From positions 1 through 64,000 of the forward strand of contig JAURZM010000047.1 in assembly GCA_030653385.1 (NCBI GenBank): a DNA stretch of 64,000 nucleotides. The letters run 5' to 3'. The notes below the pieces were generated by a model. It was given only the letters and a program-made list of their open reading frames with translations. It ran no database searches and had not been told where the DNA came from. The DNA comes from Rubrivivax sp. (GTDB taxonomy: Bacteria > Pseudomonadota > Gammaproteobacteria > Burkholderiales > Burkholderiaceae_C). A program made the position numbers and the translations under genes. Below, in pieces: positions 27,275 through 34,903 of the stretch. Position 1 is the stretch's first letter. Each line of letters starts with the position of its first letter.

Positions 27275-28179
27275 GTGATGAGGTCCTTGGGCACGCGGCT
27301 GGCCAGGATGCGGTCGGCTTCCTGTCGCCAGTCTTCGCTGCGTGCAAAACCCGGTGCGCCGCGGGTGCCGAACACACCGGCATCACCCTGTTCGGCCACC
27401 CAGGTGTCGCGCTGCGCGGTGCCGGCGGCGGACAGCGGCGTCAAGCCGGCGTCGCGCACGGTGCGTGCCGCTTCCTGCATTTCTTCACCGCGCCGGCGGC
27501 CGTGTTCGATCACGCGCTGGAATGCGTAGGTGGCCTGTTTCTGCCAGTCCACGCCGGGGTAGGTTTCATCAAGCGATGCGATGACGGCGTCTTCCACGCC
27601 GTAGTGGCGCGCGGTCGTCAGGCTCTCGATCAACATCACCTCCAGGCCCTTGATCATCACGCTGCGGCACAGCTTGGTGGCGCTGGCCACTCCCAGGCGC
27701 CCGCTGGCCACCTTCGCGGCAAAACCCAGCGGTGTGATCACGGGCAAGAGTGCCGCCGCGTGTGGCCCGCCCAGCAGCAGCGGCACCTGGATGCGGTAAC
27801 CGCCGATCAGCGTCATCACCGCGCCTTCGACATAGCGCCCTCCGGCGCCGTCGATGTGCACCGCAGCTTCGGCCTTGGCGCCGGGTGATGCGGAATTGAA
27901 GTCCAGGTAGAAGGCTTGGCCGATGGCCGGCGCGCAAGCCTGCGCCACAGCCCCGGTCTGGCTGGCGGTGACGGCGGAAATCACGAGCCCTGCACCACGC
28001 ACGGCCTCGGCATGTGAAGCCGCCAGCTTCACGCCATGGCGCGTCGCGTGTTCACGCAGGGGCGCCGCCAGCTCGCCGAGCAGCTTGATGTCGAAAGCGG
28101 TGACGGCCTGGTCCTGCTCGCGCAGGTCCTCGGCCAGGATCTTGCCGACTTCGCCATAGCCGATGATCGTGATGTGCAT
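27271..28179 (-). CDS. NAD(P)-binding 6-phosphogluconate-dehydrogenase-like protein (DUF1932 type)
   Basis: The 302-residue protein has an N-terminal Rossmann motif (MHITIIGYGEVGKILAEDL), FYLDFNSASPGAKAEAA in the middle and a helical C-terminal domain with ASATKLCRSVMIKGLEVMLIES, which matches the beta-hydroxyacid dehydrogenase / DUF1932 architecture. Its reaction is not known to me. It is tightly coupled to pobA (ATGA) and lies 15 bases after ligK, so a role in the protocatechuate route is likely; acting on a keto/enol intermediate would be consistent with the absence of a LigU isomerase. Confidence 0.85.
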   Translation of the reverse strand: MHITIIGYGEVGKILAEDLREQDQAVTAFDIKLLGELAAPLREHATRHGVKLAASHAEAVRGAGLVISAVTASQTGAVAQACAPAIGQAFYLDFNSASPGAKAEAAVHIDGAGGRYVEGAVMTLIGGYRIQVPLLLGGPHAAALLPVITPLGFAAKVASGRLGVASATKLCRSVMIKGLEVMLIESLTTARHYGVEDAVIASLDETYPGVDWQKQATYAFQRVIEHGRRRGEEMQEAARTVRDAGLTPLSAAGTAQRDTWVAEQGDAGVFGTRGAPGFARSEDWRQEADRILASRVPKDLIT

Positions 28180-28194
28180 CGTGGGCAGACCGTT

Positions 28195-28878
28195 TCAGTC
28201 GATGTACTTCAAGCCGGCCTTGGCCAGCGGTTCGCGCATGTTGTACATGTCCAGCCCCAGCACACCGGCCGCCAGCTTGGCGCGTTTTTCGCCTTCGTTG
28301 GCCTCGCGTTTGGCGGCAGCGTCGGCGGTGGCCACGGCCATCGCGGCCGGCACCACCACCACGCCATCGTCGTCGGCCACGATCACGTCACCCGGGTTCA
28401 CCCACATGCCGGCACAAACCACGGGAATGTTCACCGAACCCAGCGTGGACTTGATGGTGCCCTTGCTGCTGATGGCCTTGCACCAGACCGGGAAACCCAT
28501 CTCGGTCAGGTCCTTGACATCGCGGCAGCCACCGTCGATGACCAGCCCGCGTGCACCGCGTGCCATGAAGGACGTGGCCAGCAGGTCGCCGAAAAAGCCG
28601 TCGGTGTTTTCCGACGTGACAGCGGCCACGACGATGTCGCCTTCGTGAATCTGCTCGGCCACGACGTGCATCATCCAGTTGTCACCCGGCTGCAGCAGCA
28701 CCGTGACGGCCGTGCCCGAGATGCGGGCGCCGCTGTAGATGGGCCGCATATAGGGCTTCATCAGGCCCACGCGGCCCATGGCTTCGTGCACGGTGGAAGC
28801 ACCGAAGCGGCCCAGCGTGTCGGCCGCCACGCGGTCGGCACGGCTGATGTTGCGTTTGACGACACCCAGTTCGAACAT
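28195..28878 (-). CDS. ligK: 4-Carboxy-4-hydroxy-2-oxoadipate aldolase (LigK/PmdF, RraA-like fold)
   Basis: From ATG 28878 the protein has 227 residues, including [22 protein letters not shown]-like [12 protein letters not shown], and [16 protein letters not shown], the metal-binding G-x-R-D loop of this class II aldolase family. LigK splits 4-carboxy-4-hydroxy-2-oxoadipate into pyruvate and oxaloacetate, the last pathway step. The track ORF extends upstream through ligJ in another frame and was cut back. Confidence 0.95.
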   Translation of the reverse strand: MFELGVVKRNISRADRVAADTLGRFGASTVHEAMGRVGLMKPYMRPIYSGARISGTAVTVLLQPGDNWMMHVVAEQIHEGDIVVAAVTSENTDGFFGDLLATSFMARGARGLVIDGGCRDVKDLTEMGFPVWCKAISSKGTIKSTLGSVNIPVVCAGMWVNPGDVIVADDDGVVVVPAAMAVATADAAAKREANEGEKRAKLAAGVLGLDMYNMREPLAKAGLKYID

Positions 28879-28907
28879 CTCAGAGTCCTTAAGAAGTTGG
28901 GTGCGGC

Positions 28908-29936
28908 CTAACGGCCGCGTGCCTTCAGTGCGGCATCCAGCCGCGGGTACACCCGCCGCGCATTGCCTTCGTAGATCTTGTGCCGGTCGTCGCCCACCAC
29001 GATGGTGCTGGCTTCGATGTAGCGTTTGGTGTCGTCGTAGCAGTGGCCGGTCTCGGGGTCGATGCCCCGCACCGCACCGATCATCTCGCTGGCAAACAGG
29101 ATGTTGTCGACCGGGATCACCTTGGTCAGCAGGTCGATGCCCGGCTGGTGGTAGACACAGGTGTCGAAGAAGATGTTGTTCAGCAGGTGGTCCTTCAGCA
29201 GCGGCTTTTTCAGTTCCTGCGCCAGGCCGCGAAAGCGCCCCCAGTGGTAAGGCACCGCGCCGCCGCCGTGCGGAATGATGAAACGCAGGCTGGGAAAGTC
29301 CTTGAACAGGTCGCTGGTCAGGCACTGCATGAAGGCCGTTGTGTCGGCGTTCAGGTAGTGCGCGCCGGTGGTGTGGAAACAGGCATTGCAGCTGGTGCTG
29401 ACGTGAACCATGGCCGGGATGTCGTACTCGACCATCTTTTCGTAGATGGGGTACCAGCTGCGGTCGGGCAGCGGCGGGCTGGTCCAGTGGCCGCCGCTCG
29501 GGTCGGGGTTCAGGTTGATGGCGACGTTGCCGAACTGCTCGACACACTTCACCAGTTCGGGGATGCAGGTGGCGGGGTCGACACCCGGGCTCTGCGGCAG
29601 CATCGCGGCGGGAATGAAGTGGTCGGGGAACAGCTGCGCGACACGGAAACACAGTTCATTGCAGATGGCGGCCCAGGTGCTGCTGACCTGGAAGTCGCCG
29701 ATGTGGTGGGCCATGAAGCTGGCTCTCGGGCTGAAGATGGTCAGGTCGCTGCCGCGTTCCTTCATCAGCCGCAGTTGGTTGGCTTCGATGGTTTCGCGCA
29801 GCTCTTCGTCGCTGATCTTCAGGTCGGCCACACGCGGTTTGGCGCTGGGGTCCTTGATGCCGGCAATCTGTGCGTTGCGCCAGGTCTCCAGCGCCTTGGG
29901 TGCGGTGGTGTAGTGGCCGTGGCAGTCGATGATCAT
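28908..29936 (-). CDS. ligJ: 4-Oxalomesaconate hydratase (LigJ)
   Basis: The 342-residue amidohydrolase-like protein starts [20 protein letters not shown], with the HGH metal motif, and contains [17 protein letters not shown] and [13 protein letters not shown]. LigJ adds water to the 4-oxalomesaconate isomer to give the substrate of LigK. It is upstream of ligK by 29 bases and is the second gene of the operon. Confidence 0.95.
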   Translation of the reverse strand: MIIDCHGHYTTAPKALETWRNAQIAGIKDPSAKPRVADLKISDEELRETIEANQLRLMKERGSDLTIFSPRASFMAHHIGDFQVSSTWAAICNELCFRVAQLFPDHFIPAAMLPQSPGVDPATCIPELVKCVEQFGNVAINLNPDPSGGHWTSPPLPDRSWYPIYEKMVEYDIPAMVHVSTSCNACFHTTGAHYLNADTTAFMQCLTSDLFKDFPSLRFIIPHGGGAVPYHWGRFRGLAQELKKPLLKDHLLNNIFFDTCVYHQPGIDLLTKVIPVDNILFASEMIGAVRGIDPETGHCYDDTKRYIEASTIVVGDDRHKIYEGNARRVYPRLDAALKARGR

Positions 29937-29962
29937 GGTCTTGATGTCCGGTGAATGAGGGC

Positions 29963-30646
29963 TCAGGCGGGCTGCATGCCGTGGCGCCGTTTCGCGTCGG
30001 CTGTCTCCGACGATGCCATGAAGGCCAGCAACGCTCGCACGGCCTGCGCTTGGCTCGTGGTGGTGCAGACCGCCCCTGAAAACGTGGTGATGCAGGCGAT
30101 CTCGGCCGGCAGCGTGCCCAGTACCGTGATGCCGTCCAGGTTCATCAGCTCGCTCAGTTGCTGGAAACCCAGCTCCACATCACCCCGCGCCACCAGCGTG
30201 CCCACCGGCACACCAGGCGGCGCCTGCACCAGGCGCGGTGCGATGGCTTGGGCGATGCCCCAGCGTTCGAACAGCTTGGTCAGGTAAACCCCACTCGGCC
30301 CGGTGGAAAAGCTGATGCTGCGGGCCGCGAGCACGGCTTGTCTGACGGCTGATTCGCTGGCCACGTCGGGCTGGGGCGCACCGGCACGCACCGCCAGGGC
30401 CACGGGCGACTGCACCAGGTCGACCCGGCTGCCGGCCATCGCGTGACCCGAAGCGATCAGTTTGTCGATGGCATCGGCCGCCAGCAACACCATGTCGAAG
30501 GCCTCACCGGCCTGCACCCGCTTGGCCGCATCGACACCGCCCACCGATTCGATGGCCACGGCCTGGCCCGTTTGCCGCGTGTAGGTCGCAGCCAGTTCCG
30601 CCAGCACCAGGCGGGTGGCCATCGACGAGATGCCGGTGATTGTCAT
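29963..30646 (-). CDS. ModA-like substrate-binding protein without a signal peptide
   Basis: From ATG 30646 the protein has 227 residues and starts directly with MTITGISSMATRLVLAELAATY, with no hydrophobic leader. It contains GEAFDMVLLAADAIDKLIASG, SISFSTGPSGVYLTKLFERWG and RGDVELGFQQLSELMN, the two-lobe pattern of ModA-type binding proteins. A cytoplasmic location is therefore likely, and it may sense or hold a pathway acid rather than serve a transporter. It is the first gene of the lig operon, divergent from the LysR gene. Confidence 0.83.
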   Translation of the reverse strand: MTITGISSMATRLVLAELAATYTRQTGQAVAIESVGGVDAAKRVQAGEAFDMVLLAADAIDKLIASGHAMAGSRVDLVQSPVALAVRAGAPQPDVASESAVRQAVLAARSISFSTGPSGVYLTKLFERWGIAQAIAPRLVQAPPGVPVGTLVARGDVELGFQQLSELMNLDGITVLGTLPAEIACITTFSGAVCTTTSQAQAVRALLAFMASSETADAKRRHGMQPA

Positions 30647-30703
30647 GGGCCCGGATTCTTGTCGCTGCCAGCCCATCCATCAACGCGATTCCTGGACTAG
30701 CTG

Positions 30704-30722
30704 TTAGGCCGAAACGGCATAA
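30704..30722 (+). promoter_or_regulatory. Candidate LysR operator between the lig operon and its regulator
   Basis: TTAG-GCCG-AAA-CGGC-ATAA is palindromic over TTA/TAA and GCCG/CGGC. It ends one base before the LysR ATG at 30724 and is 57 bases from the divergent ModA-like start. Such an element in the divergent gap is the usual place for a LysR-type site. Overlap with its own start region suggests autorepression. Confidence 0.6.
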
Positions 30723-30723
30723 C

Positions 30724-31650
30724 ATGGCTGGCATGGACTTCAAGCAGATCGCCTACTTCGTGCAGGTGGCCGAACTTGGCAGCTTCACCCGCGCCGCCAG
30801 CGTGCTGCGGGTGGCGCAACCGGCGCTCAGCCGCCAGGTGCGTGCGCTCGAGGTGGAATTGCGCCAGGGCCTGTTCGAACGCAACGGCCGCGGTGTCACG
30901 CTCACACCCGCCGGTGTGCGCTTGCTGGCGCACGGCCGCGGCATCCTGCAGCAGGTGGAAAGGGCCAGGCTGGACCTGGAGGACCAGCGTGGCGCGGCGT
31001 CGGGCCTGCTGTCGATCGGCCTGCCACCCAGCCTGAGCCGCACGTTGACGGCGCCGCTGGTCGAAGCCTTTCGCGAGCGTTTCCCGCGTGCCACGCTGAG
31101 TGTCATCGAAGGCCTGTCCACCTACACACTGGACTGGCTGACCCAGGGCCGCATCGACTGCGCCGTGGTCTACAACGCCACGCCGGCCGCTGCCATCGAC
31201 CTGCTGCCGGTGCTGCAGGAGCCGCTGTTCCTGGTCTCGGCGCGTCAGCCGGGTGGCAAGACCCTGCGCGGCCCGGTGGCCACGCTGGCGCAGCTGGCCG
31301 CACGTGAACTGGTCATTCCCAGCCGGCCGCATGCCATTCGCATGCGGCTGGAAACGGTGCTGGCCGAAGCCAGCCTTAAGCCGCGCGTGGGCCTGGAGAT
31401 CGAAAGTGTGCCGGCCATCCTGGACCTGGTGCGCCGCCATGGCCTGCACGCGGTGCTGAGTCTGAATGCCGTGCAGGCCCGGGGCCAGGACGAGGCTTTC
31501 ACGGTGCGCCCGGTCAGCCTGGGCGGGCGCCGCCGGCTGAGCGCCAGCCTGTGGCTGGCCACGTCGGCGCAGCGGCCGCGTGGGCCGCTGCTGGACCAGG
31601 CCAGCGAGATGCTGGCCGACTTGCTGCGGCAGCGCCTGGGCACCGCTTGA
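30724..31650 (+). CDS. LysR-type transcriptional regulator of the protocatechuate operon
   Basis: From ATG 30724 the protein has 308 residues. The N-terminal winged helix is canonical (MDFKQIAYFVQVAELGSFTRAASVLRVAQPALSRQVRALE) and an effector-binding domain with GLSTYTLDWLTQGRIDCAVVYN follows. It is transcribed away from the lig operon, the standard arrangement for LysR control of catabolic genes. Effector unknown; a pathway acid such as protocatechuate is likely. The track start at 30640 lies within the divergent gene and is not supported. Confidence 0.93.
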   Translation: MAGMDFKQIAYFVQVAELGSFTRAASVLRVAQPALSRQVRALEVELRQGLFERNGRGVTLTPAGVRLLAHGRGILQQVERARLDLEDQRGAASGLLSIGLPPSLSRTLTAPLVEAFRERFPRATLSVIEGLSTYTLDWLTQGRIDCAVVYNATPAAAIDLLPVLQEPLFLVSARQPGGKTLRGPVATLAQLAARELVIPSRPHAIRMRLETVLAEASLKPRVGLEIESVPAILDLVRRHGLHAVLSLNAVQARGQDEAFTVRPVSLGGRRRLSASLWLATSAQRPRGPLLDQASEMLADLLRQRLGTA

Positions 31651-31674
31651 GCGGCCGGCGTCCCTTCTGGCCGA

Positions 31675-32535
31675 TCAGGGCGCGGCGTTGCCAAAAAACA
31701 GCTGCTCGCCGCCGATCCTGTAGCCGTTGATGCTGGCCTGTCCGGCGGGTGACACCACCCAGTCGGCAAACTGCTGTGCCAGGCCCGACTTCAGGTGTGG
31801 GAACAGCAAGGGGCTGACGACCATCACGCCGTACTGGTTGAAGAGGCTCTTGTCGCCTTCGACCAGGACGGTGAGCTCGCCGCGGTTCCTGAACGACAGC
31901 CAGCTGCCGCGGTCGGTGAGCACGTAGCCGTTCAGCGAAGAGCCCAGGTTCAGCGCCTGGCCCATGCCGCAGCCACATGCCTTGTAGCCCGTGGGTTTGG
32001 CCGAAGCCAGGTCCACGCCAGCCGCCGTCCACAAGCGCAGTTCGGCGGCGTGGGTGCCGCTTTTGTCGCCGCGGCTGATGACCGGCTGGTTGCCACCGGC
32101 CAGTTTTTTCAGCGCGGCGGCGATGTTGTTGCCCCTCGCACCGGCCGGGTCGGCCTTCGGGCCCACCAGCACAAAGTCGTTGGTCATGACGTTGCGGCGG
32201 GCGGTGGCAAAACCTTCGCTGACGAACTTCTGCTCGGCGGCCAGGTCGTGCACGAAGACGACGTCGGCATCACCACGGCGGCCGGTGTCCAGCGCCTGAC
32301 CCGTGCCCACGGCGACCACCCGCACGTCGATGCCGGTGGCTTGTTTGAAGGCCGGCAGCAGTGCCTTGAACAGACCCGACTGTTCGGTGGATGTGGTGCT
32401 GGCCATCACGATGAAGGGGCTCTGCGCGGCCGCCAGCGTGGGCACCAGCAGCGGGGCAGCCGGCGTGCACAGGGCCAGGGCGGCGAACAGGCGGCGCAGC
32501 AGGGCACGGTTGGCTTGGCTCGGCAAAGCTCGCAT
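31675..32535 (-). CDS. TupA-like tungstate/molybdate-type binding protein, orphan
   Basis: From ATG 32535 the product has 286 residues with a signal peptide (RLFAALALCTPAAPLLVPTLAAAQ). Mature protein begins SPFIVMASTTSTEQSGLF, the TTSTxxSGL oxyanion pocket of TupA, followed by GQALDTGRRGDADVVFVHD and SRGDKSGTHAAELRLW. TupA captures tungstate in the periplasm for TupBC. Neither a permease nor an ATPase gene is adjacent: the gene converges with LysR and is divergent from the SPFH gene. Confidence 0.9.
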   Translation of the reverse strand: MRALPSQANRALLRRLFAALALCTPAAPLLVPTLAAAQSPFIVMASTTSTEQSGLFKALLPAFKQATGIDVRVVAVGTGQALDTGRRGDADVVFVHDLAAEQKFVSEGFATARRNVMTNDFVLVGPKADPAGARGNNIAAALKKLAGGNQPVISRGDKSGTHAAELRLWTAAGVDLASAKPTGYKACGCGMGQALNLGSSLNGYVLTDRGSWLSFRNRGELTVLVEGDKSLFNQYGVMVVSPLLFPHLKSGLAQQFADWVVSPAGQASINGYRIGGEQLFFGNAAP

Positions 32536-32587
32536 GGTCCAGACAGTGAACAAGTGGTGGGTGGACGATTGTTGGTGGTGGCCCGGC

Positions 32588-32609
32588 AGACGGCGATATG
32601 TCGCCGGCT
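32588..32609. repeat. Inverted repeat upstream of the TupA-like gene
   Basis: CGGCGA and TCGCCG flank TATG (32591-32606), and CAG/CTG extend the pairing across one mismatch on each side. It lies about 55 bases upstream of the TupA-like start in the divergent gap. It may be an operator, but no known consensus was recognised. Confidence 0.5.
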
Positions 32610-32692
32610 GCATAGCCTGGCGGCGTGGCGGGCCCGTCCTGCGTCGACACAGGCCCGCGAAAACCCCTGGACAGGAGAGACCCGTTTGCCCT

Positions 32693-32708
32693 AAAGTGAT
32701 ATCACTTT
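32693..32708. promoter_or_regulatory. Perfect 16-bp palindrome upstream of the SPFH operon
   Basis: AAAGTGATATCACTTT is a perfect palindrome lying 21 bases before the ATG of the SPFH gene. It is the only strongly A/T-rich stretch nearby. The third gene of the following operon encodes an Arc-like ribbon-helix-helix protein, the class that binds short symmetric sites of this kind, so autoregulation is the simplest reading. Confidence 0.75.
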
Positions 32709-32729
32709 GATTTCCCTCGCGGAGCCCGC

Positions 32730-33623
32730 ATGCAGCCCGACGACACCGTCACCAAAGAGATCCCGCGCCAGACCTCCAGCGGCTACGCGATGGCAGCCGT
32801 GGGGGCCTTGCTGATCCTGCTGCCGGTAGCCAGCTTTTTTGCCGCGCCGGTGGCCGGCGGGCCGCTGGGCATGGGCCTGCGGGCGCTGATTGTTCCCGTG
32901 GGCTTGTTCGTGCTGATGGGCCTGTACATGCTGCAGCCCAACGAAGCGGCCATCCTCACGCTGTTCGGGCGTTATGCCGGCACCGACCGCAGCGCCGGGC
33001 TGCGCTGGGCCAACCCGCTGTACGTGAAGCGCCGCATCTCGCTGCGTGCGCGCAACCTGAATGCCAGCACGCTGAAGGTCAACGACAAACGCGGCAACCC
33101 GGTCGAGATCAGCGCCGTGGTCGTGTGGCGGGTGCAGGACACGGCGCAGGCGGTGTTCGATGTCGACGACTACGAAAACTACGTCAAGGTGCAGGCTGAA
33201 GCCGCCATCCGCCACGTGGCCACGCAGTTTGCCTACGACGAAGGCGAAGACATGGCATCTGGCGAAACCACGCTGCGCTCGGGGGACGCCGCCGCGGCCG
33301 CGCTGAAGGCCGAACTGCAGGCCCGGTTCATCAATGCCGGTGTGGCCGTGGAAGAAGCCAAGATCAGCCACCTGGCTTATGCACCCGAGATTGCACAGGT
33401 CATGCTGCGCCGGCAGCAGGCCGAAGCCATCATCAGCGCGCGCCGGAAGATCGTGCAGGGCGCGGTGAGCATGGTCGAGGCGGCGCTGATCGGTCTGTCG
33501 GAACGCAAGATCGTCGAACTCGACGACGAGCGCAAGGCCGCGATGGTCAGCAACCTGCTGGTGGTGCTGTGTTCGGACAAGGAGACGCAGCCGATCATCA
33601 ACACTGGCACGCTGTACGGCTGA
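32730..33623 (+). CDS. SPFH/Band 7 domain membrane protein
   Basis: The 297-residue protein has two N-terminal hydrophobic segments (GYAMAAVGALLILLPVASFF and LRALIVPVGLFVLMGLYML), then an SPFH domain beginning QPNEAAILTLFGRYAGTDRSAGLRWANPLYVK and a helical tail with AEAIISARRKIVQGAVSMVEAAL. SPFH proteins form large ring assemblies at membrane microdomains and often control proteases or stress responses. It leads a three-gene operon with a small membrane protein and an Arc-like regulator. Confidence 0.92.
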   Translation: MQPDDTVTKEIPRQTSSGYAMAAVGALLILLPVASFFAAPVAGGPLGMGLRALIVPVGLFVLMGLYMLQPNEAAILTLFGRYAGTDRSAGLRWANPLYVKRRISLRARNLNASTLKVNDKRGNPVEISAVVVWRVQDTAQAVFDVDDYENYVKVQAEAAIRHVATQFAYDEGEDMASGETTLRSGDAAAAALKAELQARFINAGVAVEEAKISHLAYAPEIAQVMLRRQQAEAIISARRKIVQGAVSMVEAALIGLSERKIVELDDERKAAMVSNLLVVLCSDKETQPIINTGTLYG

Positions 33624-33639
33624 GCAGGGCACGTCGACG

Positions 33640-34104
33640 ATGACCGGTCCAGCCGCCTACCGCCATGTGCAGGTCTACACCACGCTGTGGCTCGTCTTGC
33701 CGATGGCGGCCGTCGTGACCTTGGGCGTGGCCCTGGTCAGCGGCCCGCTGGATCTGTCCAATGTGGCCTTGCTCTCGCTGCCCTTGCTGCTGGGTGCACT
33801 GCTGCTGCTGGGCCGCCTGCTGATCGAGCTTGATGGCCAGCACCTGAGATGGCAATTCGGCTATGTGGGCTGGCTGCGCTGGCAGCTGGCGCTGGCCGAC
33901 ATCCGACAGGTCGAGCGCAGCAAGGCACCGGCGATGGCCGGCTCGGGCATCAAGGGCAGCCGGCGCAAGCGCCTGTACAACGTCACCATCGGCGGCCCGG
34001 CCCTGTTGCTGACGCTGCACGATGGCCGCACGGTGATGCTGGGCACACCCGAACCCGAGCGCCTGGCGGCCTTCATCGAAGCGCGCCTGCCGAGGCCACA
34101 GTGA
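33640..34104 (+). CDS. Small membrane protein with a PH-like C-terminal region
   Basis: The 154-residue protein has two predicted transmembrane helices (about 16-33, TLWLVLPMAAVVTLGVAL, and about 43-63, ALLSLPLLLGALLLLGRLLI), followed by a soluble part with LRWQFGYVGWLRWQLALADIRQVERSK and NVTIGGPALLLTLHDGRTVMLGTPEPERLAAFI. The strand pattern resembles bacterial PH-like domains. Function unknown. It lies 16 bases after the SPFH gene and 16 before the Arc-like gene, so a common role is likely. Confidence 0.75.
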   Translation: MTGPAAYRHVQVYTTLWLVLPMAAVVTLGVALVSGPLDLSNVALLSLPLLLGALLLLGRLLIELDGQHLRWQFGYVGWLRWQLALADIRQVERSKAPAMAGSGIKGSRRKRLYNVTIGGPALLLTLHDGRTVMLGTPEPERLAAFIEARLPRPQ

Positions 34105-34120
34105 AGGCGCGCTGAAGCCG

Positions 34121-34321
34121 ATGGCCAGCCCGGGTAAAAAGAGCTTCCTGCTGCGTGTCGACCCGGCGCTGTGGGAAGAGGTGGAAAGGCTGGCGGCGCA
34201 GGAGTTGCGCAGCACCAATGCGCAGGTGGAGTACCTGCTGCGCGAGGCGCTGGCGCGGCGCGGGCGCGCGCCGCGGCGCGGCAACACACCTTCGGACAAG
34301 GTACCGACTGAAGACCGGTGA
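34121..34321 (+). CDS. Arc-like ribbon-helix-helix DNA-binding protein
   Basis: The 66-residue protein MASPGKKSFLLRVDPALWEEVERLAAQELRSTNAQVEYLL has the ribbon strand KKSFLLRV and two helices of the Arc/MetJ fold, followed by a basic tail. As the last gene of the SPFH operon it is the best candidate to bind the palindrome at 32693. No toxin gene follows, so this is not a typical antitoxin. Confidence 0.85.
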   Translation: MASPGKKSFLLRVDPALWEEVERLAAQELRSTNAQVEYLLREALARRGRAPRRGNTPSDKVPTEDR

Positions 34322-34356
34322 ATCGGCAGCAGGGCAGGCAAGGACTGCCGCTGCAG

Positions 34357-34380
34357 ATGGGACCGATGGGACCGATGGGC
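34357..34380 (+). repeat. Short 9-base tandem repeat coding Gly-Pro-Met in one frame
   Basis: ATGGGACCG / ATGGGACCG / ATGGGCCCG is a threefold 9-base tandem. In the frame opening at 34357 it reads MGPMGPMGPIG and continues to a stop at 34467 (36 residues), giving a collagen-like start. No ribosome site or further similarity was seen, so this is recorded as a repeat and not as a gene. Confidence 0.7.
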
Positions 34381-34417
34381 CCGATTGGCCTGGAAAACGG
34401 CAACACGGTGCCGGTGA

Positions 34418-34867
34418 CGGTGTTGGTGCCGGCACTTGAAAGGCCCGCCCTTTGCACCCGAAAGTGACTCGCTGCTGGGCTTGGAAACCTACGTCGCCCA
34501 CCAGTCGCGCGGCCAACCGGTGCAGCCACGGGCCGACCCGCAGCTGCGGCCTTTTGTTCAGCAAGGCCACAAGCTGTACGTGCAAGGCATGGGCCAGCTC
34601 GATTTCTCTTGCGCGCAGTGCCACGACCAGCAGGCCGGCCGCCGCCTGGCCGGCAGCACCATTCCACAAGCCCACCCCACCGGCTACCCGCTGTACCGCC
34701 TGGAATGGCAGGCCGTGGGTTCGCTGCAGCGCCGCCTGCGCCACTGCATGAGCGGTGTGCGCGCCGAGCCTTATGCTTTTGCCAGCGACGAATTGACGGC
34801 GCTGGAGCTCTACCTGATGCAACGTGCCGCCGGTATGCCCATCGAAACCCCCGTAGTGCGGCCATGA
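34418..34867 (+). pseudogene. C-terminal fragment of sulfur-oxidation cytochrome SoxA
   Basis: The open stretch encodes GLETYVAHQSRGQP, then LDFSCAQCHDQQAGRRLAGS (a CxxCH haem motif), HPTGYPLYRLEWQAVGSLQRRLRHCMSGVRAEPYAF and a final YLMQRAAGMPIETP. This is the C-terminal domain of SoxA, including the CMSGVRAE cysteine region. The signal peptide and N-terminal half are missing, a stop (34415-34417) closes the frame upstream, and the only start near the edge is a TTG at 34436. Without export the haem could not be attached. No soxX, soxYZ or soxB is present, so this is most likely a remnant. Confidence 0.8.
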
Positions 34868-34903
34868 GTGCGGCCATGAGCGCGGCCATGAGTGCGGCCA
34901 TGA
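34861..34903 (+). repeat. 12-base tandem repeat carrying four in-phase ATG codons
   Basis: The unit GCCATGAGTGCG occurs three times (the middle copy has one change) and a fourth partial copy gives GCCATGA. ATG codons at 34864, 34876, 34888 and 34900 are all in the DUF1415 frame, so the protein may begin (MSAA)n-MTPIDETRVW. Copy-number change in steps of 12 bases would lengthen or shorten the N-terminus without a frameshift. The first ATG overlaps the SoxA-fragment stop. Confidence 0.95.

Noticed and set aside
34609-34863. Upstream extension of the DUF1415 ORF
   Set aside because: It overlaps the SoxA remnant in another frame; the conserved protein begins at the ATG cluster 34864-34900.
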